Origin: Candidatus Methanocorpusculum faecipullorum | Lineage (GTDB): Archaea > Halobacteriota > Methanomicrobia > Methanomicrobiales > Methanocorpusculaceae | NCBI GenBank assembly: GCA_018883755.1 | Contig: JAHLFR010000016.1 | Span: forward strand, 1-47,231 | DNA: 47,231 nt | Direction: 5' to 3' | Shown: positions 26,914-35,149 of the stretch, one piece after another | How positions within the stretch are numbered: position 1 is the stretch's first letter | Layout: each line of letters starts with the position of its first letter | The notes under the pieces: generated by a model | Database searches by the model: none | What the model was told of the DNA's origin: nothing | What the model saw: only the letters and a program-made list of their open reading frames with translations | Made by a program: the position numbers and the translations under genes

Positions 26914-27071
26914 AGATCACACCTCCCAAAAACACCGGACAGTCGCATAGTAATACTATACTACTTGTGTCGGAAAGGGAAACACCTATCGGAAAAACCT
27001 GATTTGCGGAGCTGGAAAAATATATTTATTTGAGACTTCCTATTTAGATAAATTATAAAATATATAATATT

Positions 27072-27108
27072 TCGAATAGACACGTATTTTATTCGATTAA
27101 ATATATAT
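27072..27108 (+). promoter_or_regulatory. carAB promoter with inverted-repeat operator candidate
   Basis: TCGAATA (27072-27078) and TATTCGA (27090-27096) form a perfect inverted repeat with an 11-base spacer, one full helical turn plus. It lies directly before the TATA box TTAAATATATA (27097-27107). Transcription should start near 27130, leaving a leader of about 35 bases with no strong ribosome site. A protein bound here would overlap the TFB recognition region, so it could control carbamoyl phosphate synthesis. The gap to dph2 (26914-27165) is otherwise very A/T-rich. Confidence 0.45.
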
Positions 27109-27165
27109 GAATCATAGATTACCCTTATTACCTCCCGACGCGGACATATAAGATGGTACTAAATC

Positions 27166-28227
27166 ATGAAGGCGGTCTTAGGACTTGAAGATGGAACTAT
27201 CATCACTGGAAGCGGCTTCGGTGTCGAGGGCGCTGCAACCGGTGAACTGGTAGTAACCCTCGTATCCAACGGATACATGGAAGCCCTCAGTGACCCAAGT
27301 GTTGCCGGACAATTATTAATGTTCGGTTATCCGCTTGTGGGAAACTACGGCGCAAACCCCGACCAGCTCCAGAGCAGCAAAGTGCATGCAACCGGCGCCA
27401 TTGTCCGTGAGCTTTGTGAGTTCCCTAAGCACGAGCCAACGATGGCTGCGTATTTCGAGGAGAACGGCCTCATGGGAATCGAAGGAGTCGATACCCGGAT
27501 GCTCACCATCAAACTCAGAGAGGAAGGTGTCATGCGTGCGGCTCTTCTTACCGGCTCCGATGACGGTCATGAAGCCGTCCGCCTTGCCCAGAATGCTCCT
27601 GTGCAGGAGACCCGCGAACTCATTCCGGACGTCACCTGCAAAGAAGCCTACCACATTCCCGGATCCGGCAAAAAGATCGCAGTTCTTGATCTCGGCTGCC
27701 GGAAATCCATTCTGAAGAGCCTGCAGAACCGCGGTGCCGACCTCTACGTCTACCCCTACGGAACGCCTGCCGATGTTATTCTTGCAGACAAACCGCAGGC
27801 ACTTTTCCTGACCAACGGTCCTGGGTATCCGTTTGCCGCACCGAAAGCCATTGAAACCGTCAAAAATATTCTCGGTACAATTCCTGTACAGGGTGTCTGC
27901 ATGGGAACCGAGATCATTGCAGCTGCTCTCGGCGGTGAGGTTGAGAAACTCAAGCTCGGTCACCGCGGTGCAAGCCAGCCGGTAAAGTTCTCCGACGGAT
28001 CGGTTGCTGTCACCTTCCAGGGGCACGGCTATGCTGTAATCGGCGACACTCTTCCTGAAGGCTGCGAAATCTCCTGTGTCAACTTAAATGATCACACCGT
28101 TGAGGGATTCATCAACAATGACCTCGGCGTGTACTGTGTGCAGTTCCACCCCGAACACGATGCTGTTCACGACGGAGCGGAAAAACCAATCTACGACATC
28201 ATGTACAGAGGAATCCCCGATGCCTAA
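27166..28227 (+). CDS. carA: Carbamoyl-phosphate synthase small (glutaminase) subunit
   Basis: CarA frees ammonia from glutamine and passes it to CarB for carbamoyl phosphate, used for pyrimidines and arginine. The 353-residue length is normal. The catalytic Cys245, His328 and Glu330 (CVQFHPEH) are present, as are GVDTRMLT and LGHRGASQPV. Around the nucleophile the motif reads GVCMGTEI instead of the usual GxCLGHQ, and the oxyanion-side NGPGDP is NGPGYP. The N-terminal FNT-GYQE block is also changed (LVSNGYMEALSDP). The gene overlaps carB by eight bases. Function is very likely kept, but the glutaminase site is divergent. Confidence 0.94.
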   Translation: MKAVLGLEDGTIITGSGFGVEGAATGELVVTLVSNGYMEALSDPSVAGQLLMFGYPLVGNYGANPDQLQSSKVHATGAIVRELCEFPKHEPTMAAYFEENGLMGIEGVDTRMLTIKLREEGVMRAALLTGSDDGHEAVRLAQNAPVQETRELIPDVTCKEAYHIPGSGKKIAVLDLGCRKSILKSLQNRGADLYVYPYGTPADVILADKPQALFLTNGPGYPFAAPKAIETVKNILGTIPVQGVCMGTEIIAAALGGEVEKLKLGHRGASQPVKFSDGSVAVTFQGHGYAVIGDTLPEGCEISCVNLNDHTVEGFINNDLGVYCVQFHPEHDAVHDGAEKPIYDIMYRGIPDA

Positions 28228-31200
28228 AAACCCAACACTCAAAAAAGTCCTCTTAATTGGTTCCGGACCGATCCAGATCGGACAAGCAGCTGAATTCGAC
28301 TACGCAGGAAGTCAAGCCTGTAAAGCTGTCCGTGAGGAGGGAATCGAGGTTGTTCTCGTCAACTCCAACCCGGCAACCATCCAGACAGATCCAGAAACTG
28401 CAGACAAAGTCTATGTTGAGCCGCTGAAAGCCGAGATCATTGCTGAGATTATTAAAAAGGAAAAACCGGATGGAATCCTCTCAGGGATGGGCGGTCAGAC
28501 CGGTCTCAACCTCACCGCAGAACTTTATGAGATGGGCGCTCTTGAAGGTGTCCAGATCCTCGGAACGCCTCTTGAGGCAATCTACCACGGTGAAGACCGT
28601 GAGATGTTCAAGAACCTCATGCTTGAAATCGGTGAACCGGTTCCAAGAAGTTTCATCTTAACCAAGATGGAGCAGCTTGAGGAGGCCTACGAGACCGTCG
28701 GTCTTCCGGCAATTATCCGTCCCGCATACACCCTCGGAGGATCCGGCGGAGGAGTTGCCGAAACAAAAGAAGAGCTCAAAAAGATCGTTGAGCACGGTCT
28801 TGCCAAGTCCCGGGTCCACCAGGTATTAATCGAAGAGTCGGTCAAAGGCTGGAACGAGATTGAGTTCGAAGTCATGCGGGATGCTGCTGATACCTGTATC
28901 ATCATCTGCGGTATGGAAAACGTTGACCCGATGGGAGTACACACCGGTGAGTCCGTTGTGGTCGCACCGATCCTTACCCTGACCGCAGACCAGTTCGGCA
29001 TTATGCGCCGGGCTGCAATCAAGATCATCCGTGCACTCAACGTGCAGGGAGGATGTAACATTCAGTTTGCCTTCAGAAACGGAGATTACCGGGTCATTGA
29101 AGTCAACCCGCGTGTATCTCGGTCTTCTGCCCTTGCATCCAAAGCAACCGGTTACCCGATCGCCCGTGTTGCCGCAAAGATCGCAATCGGTATGCACCTT
29201 GACGAGATCACAAACACCGTGACCGGTACAACGCCAGCATGCTTTGAGCCGGCCGTTGACTATGTGGTGGTCAAAGTTGCACGCTGGCCATTTGACAAGT
29301 TCAAGACCGCAGACAGAACACTCACCACTGCAATGAAGTCTACCGGTGAGGTAATGGCAATCGGCAGAACCGTCGAAGAGGGATTCAAGAAAGCACTTCG
29401 TTCTCTTGATACCGACATCATCCACCACACCGACTTAAATGAAATAAAAATGATCCTCTCCCGCCCGACGGATGAACGGTTCCCGACGCTGTTCGATGCA
29501 TTCCGCCTTGGTATGACAGTGGAGGATGTCTACAAGCTGACCCAGATTGAACCGTTCTTCCTGGAGAAGATTCAGCACGTGGTTGACATTGAGCTTGAAC
29601 TCCGCGAACACCCGACGGAAGAACTGGTCAAGACCGCAAAGAAGTTCGGATTCTCCAACGCAGAGATCCGGGAGCTGACCGGCTGGAACATTTACAAGAT
29701 TGAACAGCTCGTGGGCCTTCCTACCTACAAGATGGTCGATACCTGTGCAGCAGAGTTCCCGGCAAAGACACCATACTATTACTCCACCTGGGAGCAGGAG
29801 TGCGAGCTGAAGGACACACCAAACAAAAAAGTGCTCATCCTCGGTTCCGGTGCAATCCGTATCGGTCAGGGTATCGAGTTTGACTACTGTACTGTACATG
29901 CAGTCAAGTCCCTGCGTGAGGAAGGAATTGAGGTACATATCCTCAACAATAACCCTGAGACCGTTTCCACCGACTTCGACACATCCGACCGGTTGTACTT
30001 CGAGCCGATGCAGCTGGAGGATGTTGTCAATATCCTGAGAAAAGGAGACTACGACGGGGTAATGGTACAGTTCGGCGGTCAGAACTCCGTTAACCTTGCG
30101 ATCCCAATTCAGGAAGAGATCAAGCTGTTCGGTCTCAAGACCAAAATCCTTGGAACCAGTCCGGACAACATGGATGTGGCCGAGGACAGAAACCGGTTCA
30201 GCGTTCTGCTGGAGAAAGATAACATCCCATCCCCGGCAAACGGATCTGCATACTCCGAGAAAGAGGCATATGAGATCGCAAAGAAGATCGGATATCCGGT
30301 ACTGGTCCGGCCAAGTTATGTGCTTGGCGGCCGTGCAATGGAACTGGTCCACGATGAACTTGAACTGCAGACCTACATCAAAGAGGCAGTCCGTGTCTCG
30401 AACACACACCCGGTGCTGATCGATCGCTACCTTGACAATGCGACCGAACTGGATGTGGATGCAGTGTCCGACGGAACCGATGTTCTCATCGGCGGTATCA
30501 TGGAACACATCGAAGAGGCAGGTGTCCACTCCGGTGACTCTGCCTGTGTGATTCCGACGCAGACACTGACCGCAGAACAGATTGCAACCGTAAAAGACTA
30601 CACAAGAAAGATTGCACTCTCCCTTGGCGTTGTGGGTCTGATCAACATCCAGTATGCCCTGCACAACGGAACCATCTATGTCCTTGAGGCAAACCCGCGT
30701 GCCAGCAGAACAGTTCCGTTCGTTGCAAAAGCAACCGGCATCCCGCTTGCAAAGATTGCGGCAAAGGTGATGCTCGGCAAGAAACTTGCAGATCTCGGAT
30801 ACCACGAAAAAGAGATCAAGCACGTTGCAGTCAAAGAAGTTCTTCTGCCGTTCTCACGGCTGCCGGGTGTTGATCCGATTCTTGGTCCGGAAATGAAATC
30901 GACCGGTGAGGTTATCGGTATTGACTACGACTTCGGCCGCGCATTCTACAAGGCAAGCCAGGCAGCAGACAATAAACTTCCGCTGGAAGGAAATGTGTTC
31001 ATCTCCATCACCGACGATCAGAAGACTGCAATTCTCCCGATTGCCCAGAAACTTACAGATCTTGGCTTCAACCTCTATGGAACGGAAGGTACAGTGAAGT
31101 TCCTGGAGCAGCACAACATCAAAATGAATCTGGTCAGAAAAGTGCAGGAAGGATCCCCGAACATCATCGATATGGTGCGGGGTGCAGATATCGATCTGGT

Positions 31201-31384
31201 GATCAACACGCCGGGAGACAAGAATGCACGGGCAGATCACTTCCAGATCATGCGGGCAACAATCGATTACAGTATCCCCTACATCACAACCATCTTCGGA
31301 GCAGAAGCAGCTGTGCAGGCTATCGAGTCGATGAAATCAAACAAGATTACCATTGAGCCGCTGTCGCATTACCACTCCGAATAA
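28220..31384 (+). CDS. carB: Carbamoyl-phosphate synthase large subunit
   Basis: The start is the ATG at 28220 (MPKNPTLKKVLLIGSGPIQIGQ, 1054 residues), which overlaps the carA stop; the longer frame upstream lies inside carA and is not used. The protein has the two homologous ATP-grasp halves: the first (1-about 400) with GSGPIQIGQAAEFDYAG and NPRVSRSSALASKATGYPIA, the second (about 545-930) with LGSGAIRIGQGIEFDYC and NPRASRTVPFVAKATGIPLA. An oligomerisation region lies between them and a C-terminal MGS-like regulatory domain (from about 930, with LVINTPGD) follows. It is a single fused chain rather than the split form of some thermophilic methanogens. Confidence 0.97.
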   Translation: MPKNPTLKKVLLIGSGPIQIGQAAEFDYAGSQACKAVREEGIEVVLVNSNPATIQTDPETADKVYVEPLKAEIIAEIIKKEKPDGILSGMGGQTGLNLTAELYEMGALEGVQILGTPLEAIYHGEDREMFKNLMLEIGEPVPRSFILTKMEQLEEAYETVGLPAIIRPAYTLGGSGGGVAETKEELKKIVEHGLAKSRVHQVLIEESVKGWNEIEFEVMRDAADTCIIICGMENVDPMGVHTGESVVVAPILTLTADQFGIMRRAAIKIIRALNVQGGCNIQFAFRNGDYRVIEVNPRVSRSSALASKATGYPIARVAAKIAIGMHLDEITNTVTGTTPACFEPAVDYVVVKVARWPFDKFKTADRTLTTAMKSTGEVMAIGRTVEEGFKKALRSLDTDIIHHTDLNEIKMILSRPTDERFPTLFDAFRLGMTVEDVYKLTQIEPFFLEKIQHVVDIELELREHPTEELVKTAKKFGFSNAEIRELTGWNIYKIEQLVGLPTYKMVDTCAAEFPAKTPYYYSTWEQECELKDTPNKKVLILGSGAIRIGQGIEFDYCTVHAVKSLREEGIEVHILNNNPETVSTDFDTSDRLYFEPMQLEDVVNILRKGDYDGVMVQFGGQNSVNLAIPIQEEIKLFGLKTKILGTSPDNMDVAEDRNRFSVLLEKDNIPSPANGSAYSEKEAYEIAKKIGYPVLVRPSYVLGGRAMELVHDELELQTYIKEAVRVSNTHPVLIDRYLDNATELDVDAVSDGTDVLIGGIMEHIEEAGVHSGDSACVIPTQTLTAEQIATVKDYTRKIALSLGVVGLINIQYALHNGTIYVLEANPRASRTVPFVAKATGIPLAKIAAKVMLGKKLADLGYHEKEIKHVAVKEVLLPFSRLPGVDPILGPEMKSTGEVIGIDYDFGRAFYKASQAADNKLPLEGNVFISITDDQKTAILPIAQKLTDLGFNLYGTEGTVKFLEQHNIKMNLVRKVQEGSPNIIDMVRGADIDLVINTPGDKNARADHFQIMRATIDYSIPYITTIFGAEAAVQAIESMKSNKITIEPLSHYHSE

Positions 31385-31398
31385 TTTTTTTCTTTTTT
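31385..31398 (+). terminator. T-rich terminator after carB
   Basis: Seven T, one C and six T follow the carB stop directly, the usual form of an archaeal intrinsic terminator without need of a hairpin. Confidence 0.55.
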
Positions 31399-31449
31399 CA
31401 AACAATCGGCAGAATTATTTCATACTCTGCTCTATACATACCAGAGTTT

Positions 31450-31968
31450 ATGGCGGATACAATAGAGGTGCTGATCCAAGAAGAGCAGATCGACGCACGC
31501 ATCAGAGAACTTGCAAAACAGATCGATGCAGACTATGCCGGAAAATCTGTAGTCCTCCTTACCACCTTGAAAGGAGCCTGTTTTTTTGCATGCGAACTTG
31601 CCAAACGCCTAACAATCCCCGTCTTTATGGAGTACATTCAGGCAGCAAGCTACGAAGGAAAATCTTCAACCGGAACCCTCACCATGAAGCTGGACATCCC
31701 AGCAGATGCGATCACCGGAAAACATGTGATCATTATTGAGGATGTTATTGACACCGGCAGAACACTCTCCGCTGTTAAAGAGCTGATTCGCAGCCGCAGT
31801 CCGGCGTCACTTGCGGTATGTTCGCTTTTGGACAAGCATGAGTGTCGGGTTGTTCCGTTTGAAGGAGATTACATCGGATTCAGTATCGGCAACGATTTCG
31901 TTGTCGGTTATGGTCTTGACTGGGATCAGAAGTACCGCAACCTTCCCTATATCGGGATTGTGCGGTAA
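31450..31968 (+). CDS. hpt: Hypoxanthine (guanine) phosphoribosyltransferase
   Basis: The enzyme salvages hypoxanthine or guanine to IMP or GMP with PRPP. The 172-residue protein carries the PRPP-binding motif VIIIEDVIDTGRTL (93-106), the LKGA segment (40-43) and the late base-contact region FVVGYGLDWDQKYRNLPYIG. These features fit the bacterial-type HPRT (Hpt) family rather than the distinct archaeal Hpt. A small zinc-ribbon gene follows after 31 bases. Confidence 0.93.
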   Translation: MADTIEVLIQEEQIDARIRELAKQIDADYAGKSVVLLTTLKGACFFACELAKRLTIPVFMEYIQAASYEGKSSTGTLTMKLDIPADAITGKHVIIIEDVIDTGRTLSAVKELIRSRSPASLAVCSLLDKHECRVVPFEGDYIGFSIGNDFVVGYGLDWDQKYRNLPYIGIVR

Positions 31969-31999
31969 CGCTTATCATCTCAGGCGTCGATGTTCTGAT

Positions 32000-32158
32000 A
32001 TGTGTTCCGCAGGCGGACCAGTCGATGTTGATTTCAACGATCCTCTGAAAGGAAAAGGCAAAAAATACCGGTGCAACGAGTGCGGCCAGACATTTACCGG
32101 CCTTGGCAAGCATCCGATGTGCCCTTCCTGCCAGTCCGAAGACGTCACTGAGATATAA
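32000..32158 (+). CDS. Small zinc-ribbon protein (52 aa)
   Basis: From the ATG at 32000 the frame gives a 52-residue protein with one zinc ribbon: CNEC at 25-28 and CPSC at 41-44, joined by GQTFTGLGKHPM, with an extended N-terminus (MCSAGGPVDVDFNDPLKGKG). Such rubredoxin-like ribbons occur as stand-alone small proteins in methanogens. No function is known. It lies between hpt and the next gene with gaps of 31 and 2 bases, so the three are probably one transcript. The start has no strong ribosome site. Confidence 0.75.
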   Translation: MCSAGGPVDVDFNDPLKGKGKKYRCNECGQTFTGLGKHPMCPSCQSEDVTEI

Positions 32159-32160
32159 CA

Positions 32161-32667
32161 ATGCCAAAAACTCTCCGTATCCCGTTTGTGCGGGACGATC
32201 CAATCCTCATCAGAGGATGCTCTTCTTTTTTGCTCGTTGCACGTTCCCGGGAAAAGTTTCCGTTGATCATCGAAACCGATGATGAAGAACTTGTGCAGGG
32301 AGTGTACCCGAGTGATCTGATTGTGGTCTCTGCTCCCGAAGGTGGGGAAATACCACCTGCTCTGTATCTTTTGGAGATGGTTAAAACCTATCACACGCCG
32401 GTGATCGCCTTAGGAAAAGATCATCCCGCAAGCAGGAGACTCTCATATGTCATCTCAGCTGCAGAACGGATCGAGATGCGGTGTGACATCAGACGCGGTA
32501 CGCATCCAGAACAGCATCTGCTCTGCGCCGCAGATGAGTTCACCGGAATGATTCTGTATGCCGAAGAAGAGGATCTGGTGATCGAAAACTGTCGTGAAGA
32601 ACTCAGACTGTCATATATGACCTGGAACCTCTCCCTCGCAGAAACAACATACCAGAACTGCGGCTGA
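32161..32667 (+). CDS. Unknown protein (168 aa)
   Basis: The ATG follows the zinc-ribbon stop after two bases, indicating translational coupling. The product begins MPKTLRIPFVRDDPILIRGCSS and has an alpha/beta pattern: LIIETDDEELVQGVYPSDLIVVSAPEGGE, then a helical YLLEMVKTYHTPVIALGKDHPASRRLSYVI, a segment with HPEQHLLCAADEFTGMILYAEEED, and an acidic helical end. There is no signal peptide or membrane segment. I do not recognise the family. A T-run at about 32691 follows. Confidence 0.7.
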   Translation: MPKTLRIPFVRDDPILIRGCSSFLLVARSREKFPLIIETDDEELVQGVYPSDLIVVSAPEGGEIPPALYLLEMVKTYHTPVIALGKDHPASRRLSYVISAAERIEMRCDIRRGTHPEQHLLCAADEFTGMILYAEEEDLVIENCREELRLSYMTWNLSLAETTYQNCG

Positions 32668-32799
32668 ATGCTCCTCTGTCTCACATCCCTGACACATTTT
32701 TTGTTGGAGAATGGTGATCAAACAATTCCTCTGTGCGGAGATGAGTTATACGGCTGGCTCCTGCTGACCGGAACAAAAGAAAAAAAAACAGGGAGGCAG

Positions 32800-34677
32800 T
32801 TATACAGTTTGTTTGTACTTCCATCCAAGCAGGAGGGCAGAGTTCATAATAACCAGAACGGAGCCAACATTGTGGATCAAAGCACCGACAATCGGGTCAA
32901 TGATGCCAAGTACCGCAAGAATGATCGCTACGAAGTTCAGCAGCAATGCAAGTGCCAGATTCACATGGATTGTTCTGATAACTTTCTTCGCAAGACCCAG
33001 TAGGTGCGGGAGATTGCCGATATTATCGTGAATAAGGACAATGTCAGCTGCATCCACCGCGATGTCACTGCCTATACCCCCCATAGCGATACCGACATAC
33101 GAACGTTTCAGGGCAGGGGCATCGTTGACGCCGTCTCCGATCATACACACTTTGCTGCCACTTTCCTGATACCAGTCGATCATCTCCAGTTTCTTTGCGG
33201 GAAGACATTCGGCATGCACATCATCTATCCCGATCACCCCTGCAATGTGGGATGCCGCATTCTGATTGTCCCCGGTCAACAGAACGGGACGGATGTTCAT
33301 CGCTTTCAGCTCCCGGATCACAACAGGGGCATCTTCCCGAAGGGTATCTGAGAGAGAAATAAATCCTGTGAACTGCCCGTCCACTGCAACATACATTACC
33401 GTTGCACCGTCACGAAGACATGTATCTGCCGCAGATGCCGCATCGTGAGATACAGAAATACTGTTACTGCTGAGAAGTTCGATATTGCCGATAAGGACAT
33501 AACGACCGCGGACCTTTGCCGAGACTCCACGTCCCGGCAGCATGGAAAATGCCTCTGGTTGTTCCGGTACAGAACCGTACTTCTCTTGGTACTTTCGGAT
33601 GATCGATTTGCCAAGCGGGTGTTCCGATCGTACTTCAGCAGATGCGGCAAGTTTCAACAGATCATCTGCGGAGATCTCCGGATCTACCGGGATCACCTCA
33701 CCGACCTCAGGGGTTCCGTAAGTTAGTGTTCCGGTTTTGTCAAACATCAGGTACTTGACAATGTTCAGCCGCTCAAGGGCATCGCCTTCACGAACAAGGA
33801 TACCGTATTTGGTGAGGTTGCCGATACCTGCCATAATTGCAGTAGGTGTTGCAAGTACCATAGCACAGGGGCAGAACACAACAAGTACGGTAACGGAACG
33901 GAGAATGTCGCCGGTAACAAAGTACGTCAGAACCGACACAGTCAGAGCGGCTGCAACTACCCATGTTGCCCACCTATCTGCTGTCCGAACGATCTCTGCT
34001 TTTCCGGCATCCGCGGATGTAACGAGCTGAATCATTCTGGCAAGAGAGCTGTCTGCACCAACCTTCGTTGCCTTCATGTCAAAAGAACCGAACTGATTGA
34101 CTGTTCCGGAGAAAACTTCATCGCCCGACTGTTTGTCAACAGGGAGTGATTCACCAGTCATCACTGATTGATCAACCGAGGTTGTGCCGGAGAGAACAAC
34201 ACCGTCCGCGACGATGGTTTCACCGGGAAGAATGCGGAGAACATCACCCACCCGGACATCATCAGACGGAATAATTTCTTCTCCACCATCACGGACAACA
34301 CGTGCCGTCTGGGGCGAGAGATCAACCAGTTTTTCAATACCTGCACGCGCTTTGGCAACAGTCCGTTCCTCAAGATACGATCCTATCTGCATGATGACCG
34401 CAATTTCTGCTGCGGCAAATATTTCGCCGATGAGGATGGAAGCAATCAGTGCAATGGATACAAGAACGTCGGCCCGGATGTCAAAACGGGTCACAAGACC
34501 GATAACCGCCTCAATGATAATGGGAATACCACAGAGGATGATAGCAATCCATCCGGGATCAACTGGGAAATTGTGTCCCCAGAAGAAACTGATCAGAACA
34601 GCAGCGGCAGACAGAATGATACATATCTCGCTGCGCTTTTCTTCGTCATGAAAGACAGATATGATTTTTTCAAACAT
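32800..34677 (-). CDS. Heavy-metal P1B-type ATPase (efflux pump)
   Basis: The 625-residue pump has all P-type landmarks: TGES at 174-177, the membrane metal site CPC at 269-271 (FCPCAMVLATPTA), the phosphorylated D313 in DKTGTLT, the P1B-specific HP pair at 353-354 (SEHPLG), and GDGVNDAPAL. There is no N-terminal metal-binding domain, only a short charged start. The last membrane segments read LLNFVAIILAVLG and HNVGSVLVIMNSALLL, unlike the YN/MxxSS of copper pumps or the K/DxG of zinc pumps; they look more like CtpC-type pumps. It lies downstream of a CsoR repressor gene, and its promoter holds a CsoR/FrmR-like operator. Substrate uncertain. Confidence 0.94.
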   Translation of the reverse strand: MFEKIISVFHDEEKRSEICIILSAAAVLISFFWGHNFPVDPGWIAIILCGIPIIIEAVIGLVTRFDIRADVLVSIALIASILIGEIFAAAEIAVIMQIGSYLEERTVAKARAGIEKLVDLSPQTARVVRDGGEEIIPSDDVRVGDVLRILPGETIVADGVVLSGTTSVDQSVMTGESLPVDKQSGDEVFSGTVNQFGSFDMKATKVGADSSLARMIQLVTSADAGKAEIVRTADRWATWVVAAALTVSVLTYFVTGDILRSVTVLVVFCPCAMVLATPTAIMAGIGNLTKYGILVREGDALERLNIVKYLMFDKTGTLTYGTPEVGEVIPVDPEISADDLLKLAASAEVRSEHPLGKSIIRKYQEKYGSVPEQPEAFSMLPGRGVSAKVRGRYVLIGNIELLSSNSISVSHDAASAADTCLRDGATVMYVAVDGQFTGFISLSDTLREDAPVVIRELKAMNIRPVLLTGDNQNAASHIAGVIGIDDVHAECLPAKKLEMIDWYQESGSKVCMIGDGVNDAPALKRSYVGIAMGGIGSDIAVDAADIVLIHDNIGNLPHLLGLAKKVIRTIHVNLALALLLNFVAIILAVLGIIDPIVGALIHNVGSVLVIMNSALLLGWKYKQTV

Positions 34678-34698
34678 TCATAACACCGTTCTCGTATA

Positions 34699-34725
34699 AT
34701 ACCTATAGGGGTATATGTATATGAG
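34699..34725 (-). promoter_or_regulatory. CsoR/FrmR-type operator overlapping the TATA region of the metal ATPase gene
   Basis: ATACC (34699-34703) and GGTAT (34710-34714) flank TATAGG, giving ATACCTATAGGGGTAT, a partial palindrome with the G-run and flanking A/T pattern typical of CsoR/FrmR/RcnR-family operators. On the minus strand it lies just after the TATA-like CATATACATATA (about 34713-34725) and 22-37 bases before the ATG. A bound repressor would therefore block the transcription start. The csoR gene is 144 bases away. Confidence 0.6.
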
Positions 34726-34821
34726 TGTTTTGAAAAATCATCATGTCAACTGCGTTGTACGATCTAAAAAGAGTAAAAATGTGAATAGCGATGTAAATTC
34801 ACAAAAAAGGATAAAGATGGG

Positions 34822-35097
34822 TTAACTCATCCGCGAAAAATGCTCGATCGCTTTCGCAAACTCAGCAATGGTTTTGTCTGCGTCACCGTGTTCGATCCCG
34901 TCTTTGACGCAGTGATTCAGATGACCTTCAAGCACAATCTGACCAACTTTATGCATTGCGGACTTTGCCGCATTGATCTGGATGAGGATATCCTCGCATG
35001 GAACATCCTCATCGATCATTTTATCGATTGCATTCAGCTGCCCGATGATCTTTTTCAACCGGCGGTGAAGATTGGAAGAGTCCATACATTGACGCAT
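34822..35097 (-). CDS. csoR: CsoR-family metal-responsive repressor
   Basis: The 91-residue all-helical protein belongs to the CsoR/RcnR/FrmR family. The ligand positions are C34 (VPCEDIL), H59 and C63 (EGHLNHC), the Cys-His-Cys set that binds Cu(I) in true CsoR; FrmR and RcnR differ at the last position. In the family, metal binding releases the repressor from DNA. The ATG at 35097 is favoured by AGGT about eight bases upstream; a second ATG at 35085 is possible. It lies 52 bases after tfrB on the same strand and just before the ATPase gene it presumably controls. Confidence 0.93.
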   Translation of the reverse strand: MRQCMDSSNLHRRLKKIIGQLNAIDKMIDEDVPCEDILIQINAAKSAMHKVGQIVLEGHLNHCVKDGIEHGDADKTIAEFAKAIEHFSRMS

Positions 35098-35149
35098 GAG
35101 AATTACCTACCCTGATAGATAGTTGGCGGGTGAGAGATGATAAAGCCGC

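Noticed and set aside
28088-28219. 44-codon N-terminal extension in frame with carB
   Set aside because: It lies wholly inside the carA frame; MPKNPTLKKVLLIGSGP at 28220 is the usual CarB start.
29435-30823. 462-codon minus-strand frame opposite carB
   Set aside because: It is antisense to a clearly conserved enzyme gene, and its Cys/His-rich product is typical of reverse-strand artefacts.
32668-33003. 111-codon frame after the 168-residue unknown gene
   Set aside because: It runs into the antisense of the ATPase gene and has no ribosome site or recognisable domain.
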